Of a stretch of DNA of 64,000 bases, positions 32,721 to 45,299 are shown piece after piece. The translations under genes and the position numbers were made by a program. Origin of the DNA: Spinacia oleracea (lineage: Eukaryota; Streptophyta; Magnoliopsida; Caryophyllales; Amaranthaceae); assembly GCF_020520425.1 (NCBI RefSeq), contig NC_079487.1, positions 49,328,719 to 49,392,718 of the forward strand. The letters run 5' to 3'. Numbering within the stretch: position 1 is the stretch's first letter; each line of letters starts with the position of its first letter. The notes beneath the pieces were generated by a model, which did no database searches, was not told where the DNA came from, and was given only the letters and a program-made list of their open reading frames with translations.

Positions 32721-32925
32721 TGAAGGAAACACTAGTGGAAAAAGGGTCATTTGCATCGCACTTTTAAGCACATTTGCGTCGCACATCGTGCGTGGCAAAA
32801 GCTCTCGACGCAAATGACTAAAAGTCATTTGCGTCGCACATTTGTGCGACGCAAATGAACCTTATTTGCGTCGCACAATTAGCTAATGTGCGACGCAAAT
32901 AACTTTTCAGGCATGGTGCTGAAAA

Positions 32926-33165
32926 GTCATTTGCAACGCACATTAGCTAAATGTGCGACGCAAATGACTTTTCAATATGTTAAAAAAAATGTCATTTGCA
33001 ACGCACATTAGCTAAATGTGCGACGCAAATGACTTTTCAATATGTTAAAAAAATGTCATTTGCAACGCACATTAGCTAAATGTGCGACGCAAATGACTTT
33101 TCAATATGTTAAAAAAATGTCATTTGCAACGCACATTAGCTAAATGTGCGACGCAAATGACTTTT
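32926..33165. repeat. 64-65-bp tandem hairpins in the left subterminal region of the CACTA element
   Basis: Four near-identical units start GTCATTTGCAACGCACATTA at 32926, 32991, 33055 and 33119. Within each, the first half is the inverted partner of AATGTGCGACGCAAATGAC around a central AGCT-A loop, so each unit is itself a hairpin. Related hairpins fill 32755-32925. Confidence 0.9.
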
Positions 33166-33541
33166 GGATATTCTAAAAAAAATGAGCTGCTGATTTTATT
33201 TAATCCATAGATTAAATAAAATAAGCAGCTTTCAGTACTAGTATATTCAGAGCATAAAAATAAAAGTAAACTAGGTGAAAATTTTGACAATATTTCCTTT
33301 GTAATTTGACCCTCCCCAATACCGGGAATGTTATAATACATTAATATATACCTGTCAAAACAGTTTACAACCCAATAAAAGGCAAATTCACCATAGATCA
33401 ACCAACATGTTGATAACCTAACTACACTTTAAACATAAAAGTTTAAGTAAATATCTCTATCCTGGATATAAAAATGGAAGATGTTAGAAATCAAATCTAT
33501 GACAAATCAAGATAGGACTTTCAATACAAAGATGGGATGCA

Positions 33542-34012
33542 TTACCAACGGTGATAGTCACAGTTAAGGCAGAGAACTTCAAGAAAGTCCAGCAACTGGT
33601 GAAAATAAACACTCTTTAGGCTGGCTTGGTTTTGTTCTTGTTTCAACTGGCTGCTGCCAGAATTGCTGCTTTCTACTTCTGCCAGAACTGCTGCTGCTGC
33701 TTCTAGCTTGTAATCGATAACTGTTGTTGCCAGAACACCTGCTGCTGCTGCTGCTGCTGAAGCTATGTTCACCAGTGCTCGGACGCTCAAGGGATGAAAG
33801 ATGTCACCCAATGGATGACCGAACCAGGCAGAGTCGGCCAGCAGATAATTGACGACCTTAGAAGGATTACATGAGCTGTACTTTGGTTGCAAACCATCTC
33901 CATGGTGTCGCACCCCGATGCTGCTCCATGCCACCCTATTCCACAACATGCTCCTCTTGTTTCCTTGATGCCTACCACCCAAAAATTCACATACCATCAC
34001 TACCAACATCAC
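33542..34012 (-). other. captured segment with a 156-codon open frame, unidentified
   Basis: The minus-strand frame starts MMLVVMVCEFLGG and includes a run of Ala codons encoded by a GCT microsatellite (33740-33762) and a Gln/Ser-rich tail. I do not recognise a domain. It lies inside the CACTA element beside helicase exons on the same strand, so it may be captured host sequence or random open frame. Confidence 0.3.
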
Positions 34013-34733
34013 AACAGAATCAGCTTAGAGACATAATTATGCATATATAACTGCATAAGTAACACTAAGTATTGTACAACATTATAACCAGCATTGTTAC
34101 AAGATCATAGGTTAAAAACAGTTCCACCAATGTAATGTAATGAAAGTGCTTACCATAGTGTTTAGGGTTGGACAAGATACGCATGAAGCCTTGGTAAACA
34201 TCACAGAACACAAACTGGGCATAATGTAAATATTTAAACATAAACTGATAACCTAACTACACTTTAAACATAAAAGTTTAAGTAAATATTACAATAAACT
34301 AGCTAAATATCGACATTGCTCATAATGTAATCAGCCCAAAGAAAACAAACAAAAATAGCAGAACAATCACATTCTTAGCAACAAAGGCAATACATATTCA
34401 CCCTTATTAAGAAAAGAAAAACATTAGAGTTGCATAACCCCAAACCTACTCTCAACAGGAGGTATAATAGTCTGCTAGTCTTGCTACCATTTGCAGTTTG
34501 AATTGCATTCAGAACAATTATATTCATATAAGGAAACAATAATTAAACCTCAATTATATGGGAACATTTCAGAAAAAGTAATAAACGCTAGCAAGAATTG
34601 GGGAATCAACAACAGAACATTAAAATTTGAACTTAGACCTCACAATAATCAAACACACGAGCTGTTATTTATTGTATGCACAAAATGGCAATGTGAAAAA
34701 CATGTATCATTGGATAAGCAACTGAACATTTCA

Positions 34734-35507
<774 letters not shown>

Positions 35508-36590
35508 CTGTAAGATGTCAGCGAAGATTTCTTCGAGGTTCCAAAAGACTAAATTAGTTGTTTTTTCTGTCATATATGTGGCATATGTGTGTCTATTAAG
35601 TTCTTGCTTCTACTGCAGGGTTGCCTAGCAATCATGGTAGACAAAGAAAAAAATCCAAAGGTAAATCTTACTGAATTTTTTCAACTGGATGGACTATATG
35701 TTTCATGATACTGTCTTAGCTAGTTAATGAATCTCTTTTAAGAGTTCGACATAATCAAAATCCTAAGATCAAAATCAAAATCTAGGGTTCAAACAATCAA
35801 AATTTAGATTCATCTGAAATCAAAATCCTAAAATTAAAATCAAAATCCTAAACAGATTCGACATAATCAATAACAAACTACAACATCTGAAATCAAAATC
35901 CTAAAATGAAGAGTTCAAACAATCGTAAAATAAATACTCAAAATCACCAACTAACTAACATAATTAAGCCCTAGATTCATCAAAACAATATGAAAAAGTT
36001 GCAAAATTAATTAAACATGGAAATCACGGTAGGGAGAGAGAAAATACCTTTAGATCGAAACAAGGTATTCAAGGTCGGTGGCGATAAAAACCGAAACTCC
36101 AGCACCAACACTTCGGCGTTGTTATGGCGGTGTAACTCGGGACCAACTCGGTCTGAGTCGACTCAACAGATTCCCCAAAAACTCAGCCCCACTTCCACCG
36201 CACCCAGATGAGTCGCCGCTGAGTCATCCACCTCAGAGCTGGAGTTTGCAGAGAATGCAGCTTGAAATCCGGCTGAAGACGTCATCGCTTTCAGATCTGG
36301 GTTTGCCTCCTTCGTATTCGCTAAGCTTGAATTTTAAAACAAATTTGAGATATTGGGATGATTTGGTGAGAGGAGACTTTGAAGGGAAAGCTCGATACTG
36401 ATTCTGAAGGAGAGACAGAGAAGCTTTGGAATTTCAACAATGGAGATCTGGAAATTACGAGAGAGAAAGAGTTTGGGGAGGCAGGAAATGTATGAGGGAG
36501 AAAGGGAATGGGAGCAGGGCGTCGCACCAAATTAAAAAAGAAAAGGAAAAGGTAATAATTAAATTTTAATTAGAAACCGAAATTTTTTTA

Positions 36591-36800
36591 CCTCCTTTGC
36601 GTCGCCGATTAGTAAATCTGCGACGCAGATGACTCTAAGAGTCATCTGCGTCGCAGATTAGTAATTCTGCGACGCAAAGGAGGTAATATTTTGCGTCGCA
36701 TTATTATTAATCTGCGACGCAAATGACTTTAAGAACATCTTAGAGTCATCTGCGTCGCAGATTAGTAATTCTGCGACGCAAATGACTAATTTTAATGCTT
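36591..36800. repeat. nested palindromes in the right subterminal region of the CACTA element
   Basis: From 36591 to 36683 the sequence forms a near-complete palindrome, from ACCTCCTTTGCGTCGC to its reverse complement, with inner CTGCGTCGCAGATTAG hairpins. A second hairpin set follows to about 36800. The motif matches the left end of the element. Confidence 0.85.
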
Positions 36801-38307
36801 AAAACTGTCAATTGCGTCACATGTTTAAATGTGCGAGGCAAATATGGTGATGCAAATGATTGCTTTTCCACTAGTGAAATAATGCCCTTGGTCCAAGTAT
36901 GCATTCTATGTTAAGTCTAATAAATGCGGTTTAGTATTAATTAACAAGTTAATAATTTAGTGAGATCAAGTGAGCTGAATGCCTAGCTAGAGGCCGCTTC
37001 AGTTCAAGTGGAATTAATGATATTAATCCACATCTTACTCTTGACTGAACCCGTAGGGTCACACAAATAGTACGTAAACGGATCAAGTATTTAATGGCAT
37101 TAGATACTCCATCTATGGATATTCGGAATCGACGGATCTTGGTTTCAGTGGGAGCTGAGATCGTCACAGGCAAGAAATGAATACTCCGGAAACGATGATA
37201 TTGCCGGAAACGGAAATATGGATCGTATCGGAAATATAAATATTATCCAAGTCGTAGATGTTGCCGGAAACGGAAACATGGTACGTATCGGAAAATATTA
37301 TCGGAAATGGAAATATTGCCAGAATCGGAAATATTGCCGGAAACGGAAATATTGTCAGAATCGGAAATATTATCGGAATCGGAAAATAATTCCGGAAACG
37401 GAAATATTAAATATTTGTTCGAAACGGAAATTGATTCCGGAATTGGAAATATTAAATATTGTTCGTATCGGAAATGAATTCCGGAACCGGGAATTTAATC
37501 GGAAGCGTATCGTACGAATTAGCATCAAACGAGGCCTGCCGGACGAAGGCCCAGCACGAAGTCGGGCCATCGCCCAGCAAGCCAAACGCGCGCCCAGCCA
37601 AGGCAGCGCCCAGGCCCACCGCAAGGCAGTCCCAGCGCGCGCCAAGGCCATGGCCTCGCTGCGTGGGCTGCTGCTCGCACGCACACGCATGGGCGGCCCT
37701 CGTGGCTGCCGTGTGTGTGTGAGTTTGTGTTCATGCATGATTCCTAAAACTATTAGAATTAGTATATGATTAAATTCCTATTCCTAAAAGGATAAATTAA
37801 TTAATTAGAGTTCTTGTAGGATTCTAAGTTTAATTAATTCGTATCCTACTAGGATTCCAATTCCCTTTCCATAACTCTATAAATACGTGCCTAGGGTCAC
37901 ATATTTTCTGAGAGATTAATTCAAGTATTCAAAGTGAGTTTTGAGAGAAAAATTCAGTCATATTTCAAAGAGTGCCGAAAATTCTAGTACCTTAAGGGCG
38001 ATTCTAGTTGGTCAACTTAAGGCGGATCCGGACGTGCTGTGGACTATCTACGGAGGGACGACACTTGGAGTCCTAAAGACATGTTCTTGTTCGGTTCGGG
38101 CGCAGCTAGGGAAGGCACGCAACAAAGAGTATGTATCTAAACTATGCTATATGATTATGTGTAAATAATATGTATTCCTGGCTAAATGGTTTTTCCGCAT
38201 GATTTATGAATTGTCATATGTATCATAACCTAACAGTTCCAAGTATTCAAATTCATAACAAGTTTGTCTTAGTTGGCGGAGTCAGAGAATTTTGTTCCCT
38301 TAGTACG

Positions 38308-39721
38308 TGTTAGGTTATGATAAATATAACTGAATATAAATCATGCGGGAAACCCATAAAGCCAGGAATCCAAATTAATTTCCACATAACAATTAGCATA
38401 ATTTAGGACACATACACTTTGTAGCGTGCCCTCCCTAGCTGCGCCCGAACCAAACAAGAACAAGTCTAGGACTCCAAATGTCGTCCCTCCGTAGATAGTC
38501 CACAACACGCTCGGATCCGCCTTAGATTTAATTAACTAGAATTGCACCTAAGGTTCTATGTAATTTTCGGATTTTATAGCAAATAAAAATCTGAGTTTTA
38601 AGCCTAAAACATATATGAATACTTGAATTACTCGTTATAAATTGTGAAATATGATCACCTATTTATACGGTAGGGAAATCGGATATTAGAATCCTACTAG
38701 GAATCAAGTTAGTTAATCTGAATTTAACTTAAATTCAATCACTTAATTTCTAGTAGATTTAGGAAATTCATCTAAACGAATCCTAATGGATCTAGTCTTC
38801 GTACACAAACACAAACACACACGCACAACAGCCCACGAAGGGCGTTGTGCGCGCACGCGCTGAGGCTTGGCCCAGCAGCTGCTCGCAGCCCACGAAGGGT
38901 GCGCCAGCTCCTTGGCCTTGCTCGCGGGCCTGGCCTTGCTTCTCGCTTGGGTGGGCTTGCTTGCTTGGTCGCAGTGGGCTGCGCCTATGCGCTTGTGCGC
39001 GCGGGCTTCGCTAGGCGTTGGGCCTAGCTTCGTGTCGGGCCTTGCGTCTAGCAAGCTCGTCCGATGTTTATTTCGTACGCCGCGTTTCCTATTAATTTTC
39101 AAATTCCGGAATTCATTTCCGATACGAATAATATTTAATATTTCCGATTCCGGAGTAAATTTCCGTTTCGAACAAATATTTAATATTTCCGTTTCCGGAA
39201 TTATTTTCCGATTCCGATAATATTTCCATTCCCGATAATATTTTCCGATACGTACCATGTTTCCGTTTCCGGCAACATCTACGACTTGGATGATATTTAT
39301 ATTTCCGATACGATCCATATTTCCGTTTCCGACAATATCATCATTTCCGGAGTATTCATAATTTGCCTTTGACGATCTCAGCTCCCACTGGAACCGAGAT
39401 CCATCGATTTCGAATATCCATAGATGGAGTATTTAATTCCCACTGGAACCGAGATCCGTCGATTTCGAATATCCATAGATGGAGTATTTAATTCCATTAA
39501 ATACTTGATCCGTTTACGTACTATTTCTGTGACCCTACGGGTTCAGTCAAGAGTAAGCTGTGGATTAATATTATTAATTCCACTTGAACTGAAGCGTCCT
39601 CTAGCTAGGCATACAGTTCACTTGATCTCACTTAATTATTAACTTGTATAATTAACACTGAACCGCATTTATTAGACTTACCATTAAATGCATACTTGGA
39701 CCAAGGGCATTATTTCCTTCA
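38308..39721 (-). repeat. solo LTR of the Copia family, inverted
   Basis: An isolated LTR, read on the minus strand, starts TGAAGGAAATAATGCCC at 39721 and ends ACCTAACA at 38308. It has a perfect 5-bp duplication GTACG on both sides (38303-38307 and 39722-39726). No internal sequence is attached, so the element was removed by recombination between its LTRs. It is 1414 bp, longer than the others, partly because of a 56-bp tandem duplication at 39383-39494. Confidence 0.95.
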
Positions 39722-39726
39722 GTACG

Positions 39727-40548
39727 AACATGCTACTAAGTTCAAATTGATAGCAAAACAAGTACATGAAAAAGTGATCAAAACAACTCCAAAGTGAAAA
39801 TTTATTTATAGTCCATGTAAACCGCAAGCAACAAGCCAAGAACACCTACATTGTGTCACGACATCAATTCGTAGGTACACTTGGGGGCTAATTTTGAGAA
39901 AGCTCAAATTAACCCAAAATCAACAAAGTTGTGAAAATCAAAATGCTAGGACACTTATACATGTTATAAACATCACATGCAAGCAAACAATTGCAAGAAA
40001 TTGGGGCAAAGTCAAGAAACCCCAAATCAATTTGACCATAAACTTCTATATGAATTTTAATTAAAATTAAATCAAAAACTCAGGCAAAATATGAAATTAC
40101 TTACATATTAGTGATCCAGGATGACTTGAGAACAAATTTGGTGAAGACATAAGTGTTATGGTAACTAAAGTTGTTTCCCCTCCACCACCAAACGCACGTT
40201 AGGTAATCACCAACCTAGCTGTAGTTCTTTGAACGAATCAATACTGTTAATAAAAGTGCTAACATATCAATGGTTCTAGAAGAATATTATAATACATTTT
40301 GCAAATATACCACAGTTCAAGAAGCATATGATAGTAAAATTTCCACCAACCAAAGATAGTAAAATTAACTACTATTTATGCGTTGGACATTACCTAGACG
40401 GACTGTAGCGACTACCATAACCTACTTCAGATAGTTACATACTCCGAAGTAAATTTTTAAACTAAATGTAATTCCCACACCGAAGTTACCAAAATACATT
40501 AACTTCTTCGATTAGATTTAAAAACAACATAATATGAATTCTTGTCAA
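39727..40548. other. intergenic stretch without a recognisable gene
   Basis: AT-rich DNA with short open frames only. Before the solo LTR arrived it was continuous with 38241-38302. Confidence 0.5.
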
Positions 40549-41097
40549 TCATCCTACAACATAATAGTTAATTATCATGTGGTGGAACCAACACCGTGAT
40601 TTCTTTCTTGCTTGGAAAAATAACCCAAGTAACTTTTTATATTCATCGCCTTCCCGGGGAAACCCCATACCCATAGCTCCACAATGAGTCGGTGCTTCAT
40701 CCATTTTATGAAACATTTCAGCAATATTGTGTGTGTTGATTGAAGAACTTAAAATGCTACTAACCTTTGTGGGATCGAAGGCAAAATGAAGTGCCTTCAT
40801 GAACATGAAACTGTCATGTTTGAAGGATGAGTATTTCGTTGTAGCCTCATCAAAGCGTAGGAGGTAAGGCTTTCCATCATCATAATCAACCTCTGTAGAG
40901 ATATTACCTTCGATTGCACTTAGAAGTAGCCTTTTACGATCACACTTGTGGAGTACGACATCTAAACTGGGTTTCAATCCAAATTCTATGGAAATAACTT
41001 GAAATGATTCATACAATCCATTTTCTTGAATATCAATATTTTCCAACTCTTCTTAAAATGTTTTCTTGAAAATCGACCCTTGGTCAATATCTTCCAT
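40549..41097 (-). pseudogene. unidentified protein remnant of about 165-180 residues
   Basis: A minus-strand open frame of 165 codons starts at 41046 (MENIDIQENGLYESF). The same frame extends upstream to an ATG at about 41097 (MEDIDQGSIFKKTF) but with one TAA between. It contains a Asp/Gly segment (VDYDDGKPYLLRFDEA), a Phe/Met-rich helix (DSFMFMKALHFAFD) and a basic C-terminus (FFQARKKSRCWFHHM). I recognise no domain. The composition is protein-like and the length unusual for chance in this AT-rich DNA, so a fragment of a gene or transposon protein is plausible. It lies just left of the CACTA-like element at 41273. Confidence 0.4.
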
Positions 41098-41693
41098 GGT
41101 GGAAAATAAGGTTAAAATTATAAGAAGTTTGAGATTTCTTAATTAGGTATTTTCACAAACAAAAGGAGGAAGAATTGGAGTTTTTTTTTCTCAAATAAAG
41201 GATGGAAAAGATAGTTGGGAAAAAAAGAGGAATGCCGAAACTTTTATTAAAGGTCTTGATTTCGCATTAAAGCAGTAGTAGAAAAATCTTCAAAAGTGGC
41301 CCCTTAAAGGTTGCACTTGTTTGACAAGCGCATTCTTTGACAAAAAATTTTTTTTTTAAAAAAAATTAAATGATTTCCCTCTTTCGTGGGAAGTGCAGTT
41401 CTTAGACCTAAGCTGCTCCCTTTGCTCCCTCCTTTCTCGCTGCACCCCTAAACCCAAACAACTTCTCGCAGCGACGCCTCTGGTCAACTTCACCGGCGAT
41501 GCCTTTGCTCATCTCCACCGGCAACATCGACGCCTCATCTCATCTTTAGAATATCAAGACTGGATTCTTTTCATCACTCCCAGTCTCCAAGTACGAAATA
41601 CATTTGAACACTACCTGTTCCCAGTTCCCGATTCCCAATTCCCAGGTCTTCGCAAGTCCTCGCACCCTCGCAGCGCCCAAGCCAGGAACAACA

Positions 41694-43190
41694 ATGGTGA
41701 CTGACCGCAAACTTCGCAATGCCTCTATTTTCTCTCCCCTCTTGTTATTCTCTTTTCTTTTTGGATCATTCTCTGCGGCTACTGATCATGAGCTTCAAAT
41801 CATAAATGATGAGCGCAGAGTATGTTCTAATCGATTTATTTTTAAATTTTAAGTATTTGATTGAAAATTAATAATTTTATCAATTATTATCAATATCAAG
41901 AAAAATGTGGTATAAATCTATATCTACATCCTTCCGTTTTTGCTAGTTTTTGGTTGTTGATTAATTTTATCTATGTTGCAGATCGATTTGAGTTCTGATA
42001 TCATCAAGGTGTTCTTAACTCTAGAGGTATGTTTGTCTATAATTTATTTTGAATCACTTTCTGCTACTCGAAACACTAGTTGATTTCCTGTTGAAATGTA
42101 TTGCTCATGAATTCAGTCAAGCTATCAGAGCTGATGCTATGCATATTTTCTGATTGTTTTATGGTTGATCGGGAATGCAAGTTGTACTAGGGGAGTAATC
42201 CACTGTATTTGTTCCTAAAAAAGACGAAATGTGTTCTTAAGTTATTTATTATGGTCATATTGACAGATGTTGAGTTGTTCCGTTTTGCTGGTGAATTCTC
42301 TAATTTCCTAACTAGAAGTAGAGTTTTGGATGGTTTTTATGGCCCGTTTGATTGTCGGTAATAAATGGTCGGAATGGATGCTATTGGAAATTTGTGAAGA
42401 AAAATAGATAATTTTGAGTACTGACTAGCATTACCATGGGAATAAATATTGATTTTCCTTACAAATTTACATAAAAATTCATTCCCATAGAGACCATTAA
42501 TGACCGGCTAACAAATCGGCCATAAATATATTGAAATTCTTTATGGAGAAATTTGATTTGTGTTTATCGATTACATCTTATTCTCCATGAAAATTTACCT
42601 TGCTGGGGATGTACTTTGGTAATATTTTTCTTGCTAAGGATGGACACAATCCACATACCGGGACACATGCTCAAGCCAACCCATTAAACACACACACAGA
42701 GACAAACAGACACACACTACACCTATTTATGAGTGTATATGTTCACATACACACACATATTGGTTTATATTTTGTGGTGCTTGTATGTGATGTGATAAAA
42801 TGCTTCAGAATGAAAATAAAGGAATATCACCTGCTTCAGAAAAAGAAGAAAACATACAAGTCTCTTGATGTCAATCCTAAGCTACCTGATGGGTCGAATG
42901 GGAAAAAAAATTGTCACTTTGCTTAATCCCCTGAAGGCAAATAAAGCTGTAACACTTGAGATCCCATACATAGTAACAAAATCTCTTGAGCCATTCCCAT
43001 CGGAAATTAGCCAGTCAGAATCTCAGTTGGTTTATTATCGTGATAGTGCGATATCTTGTCGCCATATCACATTGAAAAACAGGCATTTTCTACAAGGACT
43101 GCAAGTACTAAAGTGGAATCATACACAAATTTGGAGCCCACTAACCGTGCTGGTCATGAGTTGAAACAAATTGATTATAAAAGCTGGCCC
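41694..43190 (+). pseudogene. ribophorin I (OST1 subunit of oligosaccharyltransferase) gene fragment
   Basis: Ribophorin I is an ER membrane subunit of the complex that N-glycosylates proteins. Exon 1 (41694-41819) is intact: MVTDRKLRN then a hydrophobic signal peptide (PLLLFSFLFGSFSAA) then HELQIINDERR. A GTATGT donor leads to exon 2 (41982-42026), IDLSSDIIKVFLTLE, in phase. Later sequence (about 42830-43190) keeps KKKKTYKSLDVNPKLPDG, then after a frameshift ANKAVTLEIPYIVTKSLEP, FPSEISQSESQLVYY and, in another frame, KVESYTNLEPTNRAGHELK. Middle and C-terminal parts are missing, and a MITE lies in the intron. Introns are kept, so it came from genomic DNA and not mRNA. The family call is confident from memory of plant OST1 proteins. 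Confidence 0.85.
42341..42521. mobile_element. 181-bp MITE, hAT-like ends
   Basis: Imperfect terminal inverted repeats of about 28 bp face each other: GGCCCGTTTGATTGTCGGTA at the left and, inverted, GGCCGATTTGTTAGCCGGTC at the right. The interior is AT-rich with no coding. A clean target duplication could not be defined. It lies in the large intron of the ribophorin fragment. Confidence 0.65.
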
Positions 43191-43857
43191 AAAGAAGATT
43201 TTATTCGACACGAAGTATCGTGAAGCTATGTAAGTCGGGGTTAACAAGCTTGCTGATGTTGTTTCAGTGACATTAGAACCCAAAGGTATATAAACAATAC
43301 ACCTTATACTTTACTTTTCGTTGCCTTAGATGTTAGACATGTTATCAGTTTGCTTCTTGTTAGTTCTTGGTAGCCGAATTAGATGAATCGTAGGTGTGTA
43401 TTTGAATGTCGTTGATTGTGGGAAAGGTCAAGACGGGTGTTTATTTTTGAGAGACCGATATTACATTGTACAGAATAGGGTTGGTTAGTTCATGAATTGT
43501 TAATTATGCCATAGTAACTGAAATTTGATTGTGTAGAGGACAACCATTACTTCTTGTCCAAAAAGTAGTGAAGACAGTTAAGCTAAACATACTAGATGTT
43601 CTTATAGAAAGTATAAGAGTAAGTAGCTTAGTGAAAATGTGCGACCATGTCGTGTTTTCAATATATGTAGTATTTAACAACCTCTTGTTAGAACTAATGA
43701 TGTGGCATATTCAATTTTGGATGTTAACTCTCATGCAATTGTAGAGTTTCGGTATCTGGAAGTAGATAGAGGGGAACATGTCATGGTTTCTCTTATTGTA
43801 TTTATTACTACCAGTCTATGATTGCTACAAGATTTCCTGACTGTAAAGCTTTCTATG

Positions 43858-45160
43858 TGTAGACACCTACTTTTGTCCCCATTCCCGAAAGGGAAGGTTC
43901 GATGATGAAAGCATAAATCTCCACTTGACAACGCATCTCCTATAAAATAACGAATCTCGATCACCCCTTTTCATTTCACCCGAAACCTGCTATTTATAGA
44001 AACCTGATATTTATGGAAACCTGCTAAAAATAGTAACTGCCGTAATGGGTAGTTGTTAAAAGTGGCAAGTCATAAAAGATAGAAACCTGTCAGAATTAGG
44101 TGTTGCACTCCAACATAAATCCTAAATGAGATAGAAATTGCGAGAGAATCCTATTCCTAATATGATTCGAAAGTAAGAGTTACGTATTAATTAAAATCCT
44201 AACGAGCCTAGAGTTCGTAACGGGCCCAGACGCATTCCGTCACAAAAGTTAATACGCACTAAAAGACTCGATTAAGTCTCAAACACTCCGGATTCTAGGA
44301 ATCCGAATCTGACTAAGAAAACAACCCAGATCATATTTTCAACGCCTGGCTCTGGGCGCCGAAATCTTCGGCGCCCAGGCCTGGGCGCTGAAATTACCTG
44401 GGACGTGTTCTTTCCTAATTCCCCGTGGATTAGAGCTCTACAATTCTATCTTTCCACGAACTCTTTTTTATAAATATAGCCCAAGTTCGACGTGAAAAAA
44501 GAACACACAATTGTTATTCTGAGTATTGACTCTAAACCCCTAAGCCTAAGCCTCACGCTGCAAAACTGATCACGCGTTCTGTCGCAATCGATCCATAAAT
44601 CGAACAGAACGTATCCTGTCCCATAATTTGAGATTCGTTAAATAAAAGGAGAAATAGCAAAGTCAAAGTGGTTAGTTTTCTGAGAACCGTGACGCACCTC
44701 TCAAGGGTGCGTCGTAATGTGTCCCTTTTCTATGATTTAATTGCTTTCCTCGCCCTTTTATGAACTGTTAAACTAACTAAATCTGATTATTCGATCACGC
44801 CTAATAAATATGATATTTTTGGGAAATTGGATTATCAGATAATCGCGCTCGATCTAGTACTATATGTTGCATATTGTTCAAATTAACTCAGATTAGTTTA
44901 ATAGTTAACACATGTCCCTTCAATTATTTATGCTGAGCTAGTAAGGATATCCTGCCTCTGGAGTTATCGAAGAGCGAGTACTCCTCTCGGTAGTTACAGT
45001 CCACCGAACCCTCAATCTCTACCTTGCGGGTGTATGTTGAGAGATCCCCACACCAGGGATCACAAGGGAACCTACGGCCGTCGTGGTCAAACATAATTGC
45101 ACTCCCTTTATGTCACGATAACCGGGTTTTGTCGGTTTTTCTCATTGTCGTTAAAAACTG
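43858..45160 (+). repeat. LTR of an Ogre/Tat-like gypsy element, truncated element
   Basis: The start TGTAGACACCTACTTTTGTC is a common opening for this class, and about 1.3 kb later a TGGCGACTCC motif (45163-45172) looks like the tRNA-Arg-type primer site of Ogre elements. Only about 130 bp of leader follow before the satellite begins. The LTR includes a TATA-like TTTATAAATATAG near 44468 and a strong GC palindrome at 44354-44376. The exact 3' boundary is uncertain by a few bases. Confidence 0.65.
44354..44387. repeat. GC-rich perfect hairpins in the Ogre-like LTR
   Basis: GGGCGCCGAA and TTCGGCGCCC form a 10-bp stem around a 3-base loop (44354-44376). This overlaps a second palindrome CGCCCAGGCCTGGGCG (44372-44387). 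They lie just upstream of the presumed LTR TATA region. Confidence 0.85.
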
Positions 45161-45299
45161 AATGGCGACTCCTATATTACTAGTCAATTGGGTGTAAACT
45201 CACAGGAAATCCAATTACACTTGATTTGACAAAAAGAAACGTCACACCCACGAGGGACAAGTTCACGCATTAGCCTCGTGCTTTTTCGAACCCCTCACA

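Noticed and set aside
32926-33165. Regularly spaced repeats resembling a CRISPR array
   Set aside because: The units are contiguous tandem hairpins at the end of a plant CACTA element, without variable spacers.
33120-33401. 93-codon minus-strand frame
   Set aside because: Begins within the CACTA subterminal hairpins and has no recognisable motif.
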